A stretch of 36,415 nucleotides of DNA from MFZZ01 sp964610165 (GCA_964610165.1 CAZSUZ010000015.1:1-36415), one strand, 5' to 3'; counted from the first letter of the stretch, positions 17,077 through 25,724 are shown. A program made the numbers and translations. The notes: generated by a model not told the origin, from the letters alone.

Positions 17077-18339
17077 TTATTTAAAGAGAGTTATAAACCT
17101 CATTTTCACAAATGCAAGAAGATATAAACCCAACACTCCAAAGCTAAACCAAATGTTTACTAACATTACATGTGCTAAGTCTGTGCCATAGAATATAAGT
17201 CCAGCAATATAAATAGGTAATGAACAGGCTAAAATGTATGCAGCTTTATTCCCTTTTGCTAAGTAATAATTATTCATAAAAATAATCATGGTGTAACTAA
17301 TGCCAAAAAAACTTGCCCATTCTAGAAATGGTAATAACTGTAAAAAGTTTTTCCCAAATAACATAGCAATAATAAATTCTCCATACAATCCGTATGCTAA
17401 CATTGCTCCAAATCCACTTAATAACAACAGTACAATACCGCCAATTAAAACTAACTGATGATATTTTTCATTCTTTTTACTTGAGAAAAATATAAAACTA
17501 ACAGTTATAAGTGGCCCAAGAACATATAAAATAACCTTTGCAAATAAAGACCAAGAACCATAAATCCCTGCTTCTTCTGCAGTAAATACTTTTTTAACAA
17601 AAATAATATCAGCATTACTTAAAATTAAAATTGCTGCGCCAGAAATGGATGTTAGCAGAATTTGAGGATCAGTAATTAATGCAACAATATTTTTATTTAG
17701 TGTAGGAGTTTTGTTAGAAACCTGTTTAATAATTTTGGCAAGTTGAATATGTGATAATACACCTTTTAAAAGAGAAGAAAGTAATAAGAAAATAATAATA
17801 ATGCCAATTTGTTGCCACAAATATAACACAACTACAGAGCCTAAAAATTTTATAAAAATACTGGCGATTCCAATAACAGAAGCCCAAAAAAATACATGTA
17901 ATCCTTGTAAAATGCCATCATACAACCCGGTAATATAAGCTAATAAAACAAGTGGTATTAATGAATAGCCAATAACTGGTGATAAATTTGTTACTTGTGG
18001 AACAAACGGAATAAGACAAGCAACTAGAATGGCAACAATCCAATATTTTTTTGCTTTTAGAATAAGCCAATTAATTAATGCAGCAGTATATAAAATATTA
18101 TCTTTTTTATTTCCAATTTTTATAATAATAAGTTGAATTATTACTCCGATTGGGATTGTCAGAATGGTTAAATAAGAAAAAAGTGTTGTAATCTCTCCAT
18201 AACCTGCAGGACCTAGCGCACGACCAACAAAAATATTAAATAAATAGTTAAGAAATCCACCAGCAAAATTTGAAATGGTTATAAAAACACTTCCTTGAAA
18301 GAAAGAATTCCCTACTACTTTTTTAATAATATTCATCAT
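17077..18339 (-). CDS. Wzx-like polysaccharide flippase (MOP superfamily)
   Basis: This 420-aa integral membrane protein has about 12 hydrophobic segments spread over the whole length. The N-terminus reads SFFQGSVFITISNFAGGFLN and is followed by NIFVGRALGPAGYGEITTL, the R-x-LGPxxYG signature of polysaccharide biosynthesis (Wzx/RfbX) flippases. An ATADIIF-like segment (LSNADIIFVKKVFTAEEAG) sits around 240-258. It would move lipid-linked glycan repeat units across the membrane. Its start overlaps the upstream GT2 stop by 4 bases, and it is the last gene of the block D operon, consistent with a Wzx-dependent glycan assembly locus. No Wzy polymerase is obvious here, though a GT-C protein could be miscalled. 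Confidence 0.88.
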   Translation of the reverse strand: MMNIIKKVVGNSFFQGSVFITISNFAGGFLNYLFNIFVGRALGPAGYGEITTLFSYLTILTIPIGVIIQLIIIKIGNKKDNILYTAALINWLILKAKKYWIVAILVACLIPFVPQVTNLSPVIGYSLIPLVLLAYITGLYDGILQGLHVFFWASVIGIASIFIKFLGSVVVLYLWQQIGIIIIFLLLSSLLKGVLSHIQLAKIIKQVSNKTPTLNKNIVALITDPQILLTSISGAAILILSNADIIFVKKVFTAEEAGIYGSWSLFAKVILYVLGPLITVSFIFFSSKKNEKYHQLVLIGGIVLLLLSGFGAMLAYGLYGEFIIAMLFGKNFLQLLPFLEWASFFGISYTMIIFMNNYYLAKGNKAAYILACSLPIYIAGLIFYGTDLAHVMLVNIWFSFGVLGLYLLAFVKMRFITLFK

Positions 18340-19337
18340 AAAACTTGTTTCAAATCGTTAAATAACGAAAGTTTGATACTCCTTCGTTCAAAAGGCAACT
18401 TTACATTTTTAACTGTTAATTTTTGAATTTCTATTCTCCTTTTTATTGTTTCTGGAAATTCTTTAACATTCCACATAATAGCTTTAAAATCTGCCCAAAA
18501 CAAATTCATTTTACCTCGATATATAAAGTATGCCATTTCTGCGAGCAAAAGTAACATATAAATAGAACCATTCACAATTAGCATAATTAGTGTGTGATTT
18601 TTTATAAGCGTTGCAATGGTATTTCGTTCACTCCAGTATCTTTTTTGAGATCGTTGAAATAGTGGTCCAAGAGTTGCCGAGCCATGGTGATACACAAATG
18701 ATTTTTTTGCGTACACAATAGAATACCCTAATTTGCGTACTCGCCAAGAAAGATCTATATCATCATTCAATGTAAAAAATCGATCATCAAAACCGCCTAA
18801 TTTTTTATATAGTTTTGTTGGAATAATAAAAGAACTTCCATACGAAAAAAATACATCACCAATTTCTGGAATTTCTTTAAATGGAACTGCAGGATATTTT
18901 TGCATGCCAAAACCAAACATATCTACGATTCCACCAGCATTATCTACTAAATATTCTCCATTTTTTTCTGGTTTATATTTCAAAAAAACACTGGTAACAA
19001 TGCCAATTTTTTTATTACTTTTTATAGTTTCAACCAGCGCTTTGACATTATTTTTATCTAGTTTTAAATCATTACTATGAAAAATAACATAATCCCCTGT
19101 TACATGGTCAAAACCTCGATTAGATCCTCCAGCTGTTCCATCATTAGATGTGTTAACCACGACTTTTACTTTTGGATAATTCTTCTTTACAAATGTTACA
19201 GAATCGTCAGAAGAATTATTGTCCAACATAATAATTTCATCGGGTAGAAGAGTTTGTTTAAAAAGTGAATCGAAATATTCTTTTAACAGGTGGATACCAT
19301 TGTAGTTTAGAACAACAAGTGAAATTGTTTTATTCAT
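18336..19337 (-). CDS. GT2 family glycosyltransferase
   Basis: A 333-aa protein with SLVVLNYNGIHLLKEYFDSL at the N-terminus and EIIMLDNNSSDDSV. The metal-site segment is DYVIFHSNDLKLDK (about 88-101), where HSND replaces the more usual LNND. LTNDDIDLSWRVRKLGYS-type sequence (here TLNDDIDLSWRVRKLGYS) holds the catalytic D-D. The C-terminal ~90 residues contain one or two hydrophobic segments (MLIVNGSIYMLLLLAEMAY). It is coupled by 4-base overlaps to the methyltransferase upstream and the flippase downstream. It probably adds one sugar of the lipid-linked repeat unit. Confidence 0.86.
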   Translation of the reverse strand: MNKTISLVVLNYNGIHLLKEYFDSLFKQTLLPDEIIMLDNNSSDDSVTFVKKNYPKVKVVVNTSNDGTAGGSNRGFDHVTGDYVIFHSNDLKLDKNNVKALVETIKSNKKIGIVTSVFLKYKPEKNGEYLVDNAGGIVDMFGFGMQKYPAVPFKEIPEIGDVFFSYGSSFIIPTKLYKKLGGFDDRFFTLNDDIDLSWRVRKLGYSIVYAKKSFVYHHGSATLGPLFQRSQKRYWSERNTIATLIKNHTLIMLIVNGSIYMLLLLAEMAYFIYRGKMNLFWADFKAIMWNVKEFPETIKRRIEIQKLTVKNVKLPFERRSIKLSLFNDLKQVL

Positions 19338-19939
19338 TTAAGTTGGCAAACAAATATAAATTGAAAAGCAATAAAATTAGAAAAATAAGGAAATCTATGG
19401 CCTAATCCGGTAGGAATAATATCAATTATGTTAAATCCGGCTTCTTCAATTAAATCTATAGCTGTTTTTTTTGTAAAAAAACGCAAATGATCAAGACTCA
19501 TAATGCCAGGTTTATAAGTAAAATCACCTAATAAATGTTTTAAACGCAACTCAATCCGAGCGACATTTGGTAAGGAAATAATCAATTCCCCTTTTTTATT
19601 TATATATCTGCTAATATCTTTGAGAACCAAATCAGGTCGTGGTAAATGTTCAAGAATATCTGAACACACAATATAGTCATATTTTTCTATTGGAATATTT
19701 AGTTTATTTTTATATAAATCTCTTCTATAAATTTTTCTACAATACTTACGAGCAATCTTAAGGGCTTCTTTATGAATATCTATACAATCAACAATATTAT
19801 TTTTCAATTCTTCTGCAAGAAAACCAGAATTACATCCAATATCTAATACTGTCCTTTTACGTAAAATAAGTGAAGGAATTATTGTATGTGGACTATGAGG
19901 AGAATAATCTCTTACTAAACAGCCATCTTTATTAAACAT
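19334..19939 (-). CDS. Class I SAM-dependent methyltransferase
   Basis: Counted from ATG 19939 the protein is 201 aa. Motif I is VLDIGCNSGFLAEEL, followed by CIDIHKEAL, VCSDILEHLPRPDLVL and GELIISLPNVA, a standard Methyltransf_11/23 arrangement. SLDHLRFFTKKTAIDLIEEA is a segment frequent in glycan-cluster methyltransferases. An upstream start at 19975 would add 12 residues and enlarge the overlap with the GT2 gene to 44 bases; the internal ATG gives an 8-base overlap and is preferred. It probably methylates a sugar hydroxyl or a lipid-linked intermediate. It is only distantly similar to the methyltransferases at 62-751 and 26765-27463. Confidence 0.82.
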   Translation of the reverse strand: MFNKDGCLVRDYSPHSPHTIIPSLILRKRTVLDIGCNSGFLAEELKNNIVDCIDIHKEALKIARKYCRKIYRRDLYKNKLNIPIEKYDYIVCSDILEHLPRPDLVLKDISRYINKKGELIISLPNVARIELRLKHLLGDFTYKPGIMSLDHLRFFTKKTAIDLIEEAGFNIIDIIPTGLGHRFPYFSNFIAFQFIFVCQLK

Positions 19940-20972
19940 AGTTAAAATTAATGCTTGGAATACGTTTTGAAACAAATACTCTTTTGTAATAATCTGTTAA
20001 TCTAATGAGTATTGATCGTGGCATTATTACAGCAAGTATACTGTATAACCAAAATCGAGGCACAAATATATTTTGCCATCGATATTTGAGTAGAATAAAA
20101 ATTTCTTTTTCTGCTTTTCCCGGCTTACCAAAGTTTTTAATCTGAATTAATCCTTCATAATTGGTCGCCATGTGTTTTACACAATGTGCAAGGAATTTTT
20201 TATATTTTTTATCTGCATAAATGGTGTGAAACATTCTCATCCACTGCTCTGTCGGAGAGTCATCATAAATATTGGAAATATGTCTACTTTGACTATCCAA
20301 CGTGCCAACGGCCAATATATAATCTTTCAAAAAAATTGCTGGATAATCTTTTAATAAATCTGCAAGTGGATAAATATGACCGGGAAAAATATCTGTATGA
20401 TATGGAACTCGTAGTAAATTTTTACGAAGTGCTAAACCAGAAATTTGTCCAACTGTTCCAAACACTCCTTGCACTGTTCGTTCACCATCTTTTAATTTCA
20501 TCAATACATTTTTTTTAGGATTTAATGGTGGCACATGTCGAATTGGTTTTCTATAATCAGTTTCAAACCAAAAATATGGTCTTGTTAAAAAAGCAGCTTC
20601 TGGGAATTCTTCAAATGCATCAATAACTTTTTGGACAGCATCAACAGAGAACATATCATCTTGAGCTAAGAATAAGACAATATTGTTTTTAGCTTCTTTT
20701 ACTAAGTTTTCAAAATTTTTATGACACCCTAAATTTGTTTTATTTTTTAAATATCTAATATGAATTTTTGAACCTTCAGCAACTTCCATTGCATGAAAAT
20801 TCTCAATTACTTTTAATGTTTTATCACTTTCTACAATATCTTCTGGCTTATTATCATCGCCAATAAGAATTTCAAAGTTCTTATTGGTTTGTCTACCCAA
20901 ACTTTCAAGTGCATGTGGCAACACGTGTGATCCTTTAAAAACAGGAACTAAAATACTAATATTCATATTCAT
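19932..20972 (-). CDS. GT2 family glycosyltransferase
   Basis: This 346-aa protein starts NISILVPVFKGSHVLPHALE and carries FEILIGDDNKPEDIVE and NIVLFLAQDDMFSVDAV, where the QDD is the metal/nucleotide site. An IRYLKNKTNLGCHKNF segment is the NxG motif of GT2 enzymes. The C-terminal part has a hydrophobic stretch (FWLYSILAVIMPRSILI) that could associate with the membrane. Start and stop overlap the neighbouring GT4 (4 bases) and methyltransferase (8 bases), so translation of the three is likely coupled. Substrates unknown. Confidence 0.86.
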   Translation of the reverse strand: MNMNISILVPVFKGSHVLPHALESLGRQTNKNFEILIGDDNKPEDIVESDKTLKVIENFHAMEVAEGSKIHIRYLKNKTNLGCHKNFENLVKEAKNNIVLFLAQDDMFSVDAVQKVIDAFEEFPEAAFLTRPYFWFETDYRKPIRHVPPLNPKKNVLMKLKDGERTVQGVFGTVGQISGLALRKNLLRVPYHTDIFPGHIYPLADLLKDYPAIFLKDYILAVGTLDSQSRHISNIYDDSPTEQWMRMFHTIYADKKYKKFLAHCVKHMATNYEGLIQIKNFGKPGKAEKEIFILLKYRWQNIFVPRFWLYSILAVIMPRSILIRLTDYYKRVFVSKRIPSINFNYV

Positions 20973-22063
20973 TTATGTATTATTTCTAATTCTTTTTCCG
21001 CAGCAATTTCCCAGGTAAATTGTGAAATGGTTTTTTTACCTGTAGCTACAACTTTATCATACTTTTTGGGATTATCTAAAACTGTAATAATTTTTTTTGC
21101 AAATAAATCTGGTTCAAATTGTGGGACAGTTAGAATTACTGGACCAAAAGTTTCATGAAAAACTGGTAGATCGTATGCAACAATTGGTACTCCTAGAGCT
21201 ATTGTTTCTGCAACAGCCATGCCAAATCCTTCTTCATGACTAGGGAACACAAATACAGTACTCCCCTTTATTAAACTATATGCTTCTTCATCAGCCAAAA
21301 ACCCCAAAAGTGAAATATGTTTTGATAATTTATGTTTTTTAATAAGTAACTGCAATTCATTCATTATTTTCATATCGCCTTTTCCTATAATACCCAGAGT
21401 TGCAGTTGGGAATTTTTTAATCACTATTTTCCAAATTTCTATTAATTCAAATACACCTTTTGAAGGATGAAGTCTACTCATAAATGTTGCTGAATATTGT
21501 TTCTTCCCTTTTATTTTTTGTAACATGGCAGAATCAATTGCTGGGTAATTAACAATAATTTTTGAAGATATAAATCCGGAAGTAACTAATTCTTTTTTTA
21601 ATAATGTATTATCAACAATAATATAATGGGCAATTATTTTAAGAAGTAAATGACTAATCTGTTGCGTCAATGATGAAAGAATGCGTGTTTCTGGAATTAA
21701 ATGAAACACTTTAGCTACAACTTTTGCTTGAGGATTTCTGATTTTTGAAAATACTGCTGGTAATACGTCTGGCCAAGCATCTGAAGTAATATAAATAACA
21801 TCTATATTTCCTTTTAAAATTGCTACAAAAATTCCCTTTGCAATTCTTAATGGATAAATAAGTAAAACAAATGCAAATGAAGATTCACTTGTTGTTATTT
21901 CATAATGAGCTTTTAACCCATGTAACTTACAAAGGTTTTTGCCTAGTTGTGAAGTTACGACAGTAAGATTTTTTTTAGAAATTCTTTTAAATATTTCAAT
22001 AAAACACATGTCTCCCCCACTTTTTCCTTCAGTATATGAATTAAGAAATGCAAGTATATTCAT
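20969..22063 (-). CDS. GT4 family glycosyltransferase
   Basis: The 364-aa GT-B protein contains SGGDMCFIEIFKRI at the N-terminal acceptor side. Its donor domain is FMSRLHPSKGVFELIEIW, LGIIGKGD, HISLLGFLADEEAYSLIKGS and PSHEEGFGMAVAETIALGVP, with a clean E-x7-E pair. This is a textbook GT4 (retaining) set. A hydrophobic patch at ~66-85 may touch the membrane. It is coupled by 4-base overlaps with GT2 genes on both sides within block D. The sugar donor cannot be assigned. Confidence 0.9.
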   Translation of the reverse strand: MNILAFLNSYTEGKSGGDMCFIEIFKRISKKNLTVVTSQLGKNLCKLHGLKAHYEITTSESSFAFVLLIYPLRIAKGIFVAILKGNIDVIYITSDAWPDVLPAVFSKIRNPQAKVVAKVFHLIPETRILSSLTQQISHLLLKIIAHYIIVDNTLLKKELVTSGFISSKIIVNYPAIDSAMLQKIKGKKQYSATFMSRLHPSKGVFELIEIWKIVIKKFPTATLGIIGKGDMKIMNELQLLIKKHKLSKHISLLGFLADEEAYSLIKGSTVFVFPSHEEGFGMAVAETIALGVPIVAYDLPVFHETFGPVILTVPQFEPDLFAKKIITVLDNPKKYDKVVATGKKTISQFTWEIAAEKELEIIHK

Positions 22064-22986
22064 AAATTTTTTTTAGTTATACCTTTTAATACAGAAAAAA
22101 CACCTTTCATAATATTAACTATAAACAATCTATATTTATTGAGCATATTCCATATTAACCAGAATTCAATTTGTAATTTTTCAATACCTGTAAAATGAGC
22201 CCCTAATAAGAATATAGTTCCGAAAGCAAAATCATATAAAAAAAATAGTGGGAATAACAGATATCTGTATATTTTTTTAAAGATAGTTTTAGAATAAGTT
22301 AAGTTTGAAAGAATATTAAACTGTGTTGTAAACATACCAGTATCTCTTTTATAAAATAATATTTCTGGAGTATACACAAGTGTTCCTTCAAGCAAAACAT
22401 TATAGATTGTTAAAAAATCACTACTTTTAAAATGGGGTCGAGAATCTGTAAAATATCCGCCTGTTTTTTTTAAGATTGAAGTTTTATGAAGACCATAAAA
22501 GAATGAAAGATTATCTGTTTTTAAAAAAGAAATAAGAGTTTTAGCTTTTGATTCTGTATTTTTATACTTAATTTCTGGGTATACAGCATACAATTTGTCA
22601 TCATGAACATTTCTAAAATTACATACTGCAAGTGCTGCATTTGGAAATTGAGAATGAAGTTTAAATAACTTTTCAAGTGTCTCTTTTTCTCGATAATCAT
22701 CTTGTGCTGCCCACATAAAATACTTCCCTTTTGCTTGTTTTAAAACAAAATTAAAATTAGGAATTGAACCAATATTTGTTTTATGTTTAAAAATACGAAT
22801 CCGTGAATCTTTTTTAGCAAATTCTTTATAAATTACTGAAGAATTATCTGTAGAAGCATCGTCTGCAATGATAAGTTCAATATTGGTATAACTCTGAGAA
22901 AGTATTGATGCAATAGCTTGTTTTAAGTATTTTTCACCATTATAAATAGGCATGCCAACGGAAATAAGTTCATTATGTCTTTTCAT
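22060..22986 (-). CDS. GT2 family glycosyltransferase, first gene of the block D operon
   Basis: Counted from ATG 22986 it is 308 aa. Features: LISVGMPIYNGEKYLKQAI, IELIIADDASTDNS, IGSIPNFNFVLKQAKGKYF and MWAAQDDYREKETL, which are the usual GT2 beta-strand, Asp and QDD sites. The C-terminal third has hydrophobic segments (YRYLLFPLFFLYDFAFGTIF) suggesting membrane association. A longer frame reaching 23028 would overlap the divergent C-methyltransferase start and cover both promoters, so the shorter start is chosen. It leads an operon of six overlapping genes ending with the flippase. Confidence 0.86.
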   Translation of the reverse strand: MKRHNELISVGMPIYNGEKYLKQAIASILSQSYTNIELIIADDASTDNSSVIYKEFAKKDSRIRIFKHKTNIGSIPNFNFVLKQAKGKYFMWAAQDDYREKETLEKLFKLHSQFPNAALAVCNFRNVHDDKLYAVYPEIKYKNTESKAKTLISFLKTDNLSFFYGLHKTSILKKTGGYFTDSRPHFKSSDFLTIYNVLLEGTLVYTPEILFYKRDTGMFTTQFNILSNLTYSKTIFKKIYRYLLFPLFFLYDFAFGTIFLLGAHFTGIEKLQIEFWLIWNMLNKYRLFIVNIMKGVFSVLKGITKKNL

Positions 22987-22999
22987 TTTGTAAACTGTA

Positions 23000-23028
23000 A
23001 CTATAATATATTCTAATATGACTTCCAA
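23000..23028 (-). promoter_or_regulatory. Candidate promoter for the block D operon
   Basis: Minus strand TTGGAA (23023-23028), 17-base spacer, TATAGT (23000-23005), 13 bases from the ATG at 22986. Its -10 overlaps the -10 proposed for the divergent gene at 23018. Confidence 0.4.
23002..23007 (+). promoter_or_regulatory. Perfect -10 hexamer for the C-methyltransferase gene
   Basis: TATAAT ends 10 bases before the ATG at 23018, so the predicted leader is only about 4 bases. The -35 region is poor (CTTTTC at 17 bases). It overlaps the opposite-strand -10 of the block D operon by four bases. Confidence 0.4.
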
Positions 23029-24286
23029 TACAAAAAAAAAGGTTACTGCAAAAAAATATGAATTAACTGCATGTCGTATTTGTAAATCACAGAAATTGTA
23101 CCCTTTTTTGGATCTAGGTTATATGCCAATTCCAAATGGTTTTATTGATAAAAAAGATTTAAATAAAGTAGAACTTAACTATCCTCTTCGAGTTTGCGTT
23201 TGTGAAAATTGTTGGCTTATGCAATTGCAACATGTTATTCCTGCAGAAATTATGTTTAAAAATTATTTGTATGTTCCTTCTACTTCTAAGACAATGATGA
23301 ATCATTTTGACCAAATGTCAGAAGAAACACTCAAAGTTGCTCATGCGCGGAAAGATAATTTAATAATAGATATTGGAAGTAATGATGGTGCTCTTCTTTC
23401 ATTTTTTAAAAAAAGAGGTGTACAAATTTTAGGCATTGATCCTGCAGAAAATATTGTACAAGATGCAAATAAACGAGGTATTCGTACTAAATGCGCATTC
23501 TTTTCAGAAGAAGTTGGCATAGAAACAGAAAAAGAATTTGGCAAAGCAAAAGTAATTACCGCTACAAATGTAATTGCCCATATTGATGATATTCATAGTG
23601 TTATAAAAGGAATTAAAGCTATGCTTCACCCTCAAGGAGTGTTTGTTATGGAAGCTCCTTATGTTATAGATCTTATCGATAATAATGAATTCGACACTAT
23701 TTATCATGAACATTTAAGTTATTTTGCAATTCGTCCACTCATAAAATTATTTGAAATGTATGGTATGAAAGTTATAGATGTAAGAAAACAAAATATTCAT
23801 GGTGGAACAGTTCGCGTGTATGCGGCATTTGAAAATAGTAATTATGAAGTTCATCCACGTGTTTCTAATTTTGTAACAGAAGAAACGTTAAAAAAATTAC
23901 ATTTGCGTACTACCTATGATGAATTTGCTCGACGGGTAAAAGTAATAAAACAAGATTTAGTTTCCTTTTTGAAACGTATTAAGAAAGAAGGAAGAAGTAT
24001 TATTGGATATGGCGCATCTGCAAAAGGGAATGTGCTTACCAATTATTGTGGCATAACAACTGAATTATTAAATTTTATTGTTGATTCAACTTCTTATAAA
24101 CATGGCAAATATACGCCAGGAACACATATCCCAATTTTTCCAGAAAGTAAATTAGAAAAAGAAACACCAGACTATGCACTTTTATTATCTTGGAATTTTG
24201 CCGAAGAAATTATTGAAAAAAATAAAAAATATAGAGAACGTGGAGGGCAATTTATTATTACGATACCGTATCTTAAAATTGTGTAG
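23018..24286 (+). CDS. Sugar C-methyltransferase (NovU/TylC3-type, zinc-binding)
   Basis: This 422-aa protein has the three-part architecture of deoxysugar C-methyltransferases. An N-terminal zinc-binding domain has Cys19-x2-Cys22 and Cys62-x2-Cys65 (ACRICKS, CVCENC). A central SAM domain has IIDIGSNDGALLSFF (about 112-126) and GIDPAENIV. A C-terminal domain has HGGTVRVYA and GYGASAKGNVLTNY, both typical of this family. Such enzymes methylate C3 of 4-keto-6-deoxy sugar nucleotides, next to the keto group. It is divergent from the block D operon with a 31-base gap. The sugar made is unknown, but branched-chain deoxysugars are implied. Confidence 0.9.
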   Translation: MTSNTKKKVTAKKYELTACRICKSQKLYPFLDLGYMPIPNGFIDKKDLNKVELNYPLRVCVCENCWLMQLQHVIPAEIMFKNYLYVPSTSKTMMNHFDQMSEETLKVAHARKDNLIIDIGSNDGALLSFFKKRGVQILGIDPAENIVQDANKRGIRTKCAFFSEEVGIETEKEFGKAKVITATNVIAHIDDIHSVIKGIKAMLHPQGVFVMEAPYVIDLIDNNEFDTIYHEHLSYFAIRPLIKLFEMYGMKVIDVRKQNIHGGTVRVYAAFENSNYEVHPRVSNFVTEETLKKLHLRTTYDEFARRVKVIKQDLVSFLKRIKKEGRSIIGYGASAKGNVLTNYCGITTELLNFIVDSTSYKHGKYTPGTHIPIFPESKLEKETPDYALLLSWNFAEEIIEKNKKYRERGGQFIITIPYLKIV

Positions 24287-24295
24287 AATAATTTA

Positions 24296-24730
24296 ATGTA
24301 TATGCAATATATCCGAGTGATATTTTTTATGAGTATCAGTGCCTTGTTCATATCTCCTCCTATTTATGCAGGTTGTAGTATTCCAACATTTGATATTGGA
24401 TTTTTTATAAAAGAGCTTAGTAATTACACTGCTTGGTCAATAATAACAATTATTATTACTAATATTTTTTTACGATTAATTTTTAGAAAATTAAAAGATT
24501 ATGAGTCAATAATTAATATACTATCACTAGTATTAGGTACTGCTTTTTTTTATATTATGATTACTGATATTGTTGATAGTTCAATAGATATATATCAAGA
24601 TTTCCCTTTTGATTCATATGTTACTGAACTTCATATATGGGTATATACAGGAATTTTTTTTGTTGTAATGTACTTATTATTTCAATCTTTACTAAGGATT
24701 TCTTCAACTAAACATAGACGTAATGCATAA
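24296..24730 (+). CDS. Small polytopic membrane protein of unknown function
   Basis: The 144-aa protein starts with a signal-like hydrophobic segment (YIRVIFFMSISALFISPPIY) ending at AGC, which is a marginal lipobox or signal-peptidase site with Cys27. Three more transmembrane stretches follow: around WSIITIIITNIFLRLIF, IINILSLVLGTAFFYIMI and HIWVYTGIFFVVMYLLF. No catalytic motif is seen and I do not recognise the family. It lies 9 bases downstream of the C-methyltransferase and is probably co-transcribed with it. Codon use matches the AT-rich neighbours. Confidence 0.6.
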   Translation: MYMQYIRVIFFMSISALFISPPIYAGCSIPTFDIGFFIKELSNYTAWSIITIIITNIFLRLIFRKLKDYESIINILSLVLGTAFFYIMITDIVDSSIDIYQDFPFDSYVTELHIWVYTGIFFVVMYLLFQSLLRISSTKHRRNA

Positions 24731-24744
24731 GCTTGGGTGTAGGA

Positions 24745-24773
24745 AAGTCAACATGGAGGCAGCAGGTTGACTT
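24745..24773. terminator. Hairpin between convergent genes
   Basis: AAGTCAAC (24745-24752) and GTTGACTT (24766-24773) form a perfect 8-bp stem around a 13-base loop. It lies between the stop at 24730 and the convergent stop at 24772-24774. There is no U-tract on either side, so it may be a weak bidirectional terminator or an mRNA 3'-end structure. Confidence 0.35.
24750..24761. repeat. 12-bp inverted repeat, left copy
   Basis: AACATGGAGGCA; its exact reverse complement lies at 25123-25134, so the pair brackets the 119-aa gene. The left copy falls in the loop of the hairpin at 24745-24773. Confidence 0.6.
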
Positions 24774-25131
24774 AGTTGAAGAGTGATATAACATCTCGCA
24801 TAGATTTTTCAGAGCTTGTATTTAGCTCCTCAAAAATCTGATGGATTTTGTCATGCAATTCTTGAGGATGAGCAGTACTTTCATCAAGAGTTGCGAGCAA
24901 TTTATTTAATCCATCTAATACTTCTTGTGCTAAGGAATGTGCAGGTGTGTTTGGTTGAAACCACCCACACTGTAAACAAGTATGAGGAAATGTACTATCT
25001 TCTTCATACACATGATCCTTGTCATTATGAACTGATTTAAGTAGTAAAGTCAATTCATCGATTAATACTACAAGCTCAGTTCGAGTATTCATTGTAGACA
25101 TAGTTGCCTTATCTTTCTTGCATGCCTCCAT
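24772..25131 (-). CDS. Orphan 119-aa protein with a CxxC motif
   Basis: A 119-aa hydrophilic, mostly helical protein of unknown family. The region RTELVVLIDELTLLLKSVHN looks like an amphipathic helix. A central TCLQCGWFQP carries the only CxxC, with nearby His residues, and helical segments rich in Glu, Leu and Asp follow (HSLAQEVLDGLNKLLATL). The ATG at 25131 lies inside the right 12-bp inverted repeat; alternative starts are Met11 (25101) and Met14 (25092), the former with a weak AAGG upstream. Base composition is slightly richer in G+C than in neighbouring genes. It may have arrived with the flanking repeats. Function unknown. Confidence 0.55.
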   Translation of the reverse strand: MEACKKDKATMSTMNTRTELVVLIDELTLLLKSVHNDKDHVYEEDSTFPHTCLQCGWFQPNTPAHSLAQEVLDGLNKLLATLDESTAHPQELHDKIHQIFEELNTSSEKSMRDVISLFN

Positions 25132-25134
25132 GTT
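25123..25134. repeat. 12-bp inverted repeat, right copy
   Basis: TGCCTCCATGTT, the exact reverse complement of 24750-24761. It overlaps the proposed ATG of the 119-aa gene. Confidence 0.6.
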
Positions 25135-25144
25135 AAAGTAGTTT

Positions 25145-25162
25145 ATTATATCAAATATTATA
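25145..25162 (-). promoter_or_regulatory. Double TATAAT upstream of the 119-aa gene
   Basis: On the minus strand TATAAT occurs at 25157-25162 and again at 25145-25150, the second ending 13 bases before the ATG at 25131. A TTTAAA lies 17 bases upstream of the second copy. This suggests the orphan gene can be transcribed on its own. Confidence 0.35.
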
Positions 25163-25168
25163 GGTTGT

Positions 25169-25702
25169 TTAAAGGGATCGTATAAAAACTGCAGGACTTC
25201 CGGCGATTAACGAATTTGCAGGAAAAGATTGTGTTACAACACTATTTGCACCAACTACACAATGATCACCAAGTTGCACGCCAGCGAGAATGAATGAATG
25301 AGCGCCAATAAAACAATTATCACCAATTCGTGTTGGCTTTGGTTCTGTTAATCCACTATCCATCGGAGAAAGGTTTGGATTATTTGTATTATGGTCATGA
25401 TCGAAAATAGAGACATTATAAGAAAGTAAACATTTTCGACCAATTTGAATTTCAGCATTTGCAGAAACTACAAGATTACGACCAATTTGTGTTCCTTCAC
25501 CAATAATAATTTTGCCATTACCTTGAGTTTGAATCCAGGCATTTTGTCCAATGACAACATTATCTCCAGTTGTAACACCTTTTAACTGCACAAAAAGAAA
25601 GTCATATCCAGGAGCAATAAAACTTTTTTTGCCGAATTTCATACCTTTCAATTCAGCAGGGAGTCTAATCCAGTAAGCTAAAAATTGAGCGAGCGGATGC
25701 AT
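25169..25702 (-). CDS. Left-handed beta-helix acyltransferase (WcaF/NodL-like)
   Basis: The 177-aa protein is built from hexapeptide repeats: TTGDNVVIGQNAWI, KIIIGEGTQIGRNLVV, AEIQIGRKCLLSYN, TRIGDNCFIGAHSFILAG and VQLGDHCVVGANSVV. The catalytic-type His lies in SIFDHDHNT, and the insertion MDSGLTEPKPT and the end SLIAGSPAVFI match sugar O-acetyltransferases using acetyl-CoA. It forms trimers in known relatives. It probably O-acetylates a glycan residue. It lies 22 bases after the epimerase gene; TACAAT seven bases before its ATG could be an internal -10. Confidence 0.86.
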   Translation of the reverse strand: MHPLAQFLAYWIRLPAELKGMKFGKKSFIAPGYDFLFVQLKGVTTGDNVVIGQNAWIQTQGNGKIIIGEGTQIGRNLVVSANAEIQIGRKCLLSYNVSIFDHDHNTNNPNLSPMDSGLTEPKPTRIGDNCFIGAHSFILAGVQLGDHCVVGANSVVTQSFPANSLIAGSPAVFIRSL

Positions 25703-25724
25703 GCCACGTATTGTACTCTACTTT

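Noticed and set aside
20172..20518. Plus-strand open frames opposite the GT2 gene
   Set aside because: Antisense shadows of a well-supported GT2 gene; the products lack recognisable motifs.
22987..23028. Upstream start of the GT2 gene at 23028
   Set aside because: It would overlap the divergent C-methyltransferase start and place both promoters inside coding sequence; ATG 22986 fits the GT2 N-terminus.
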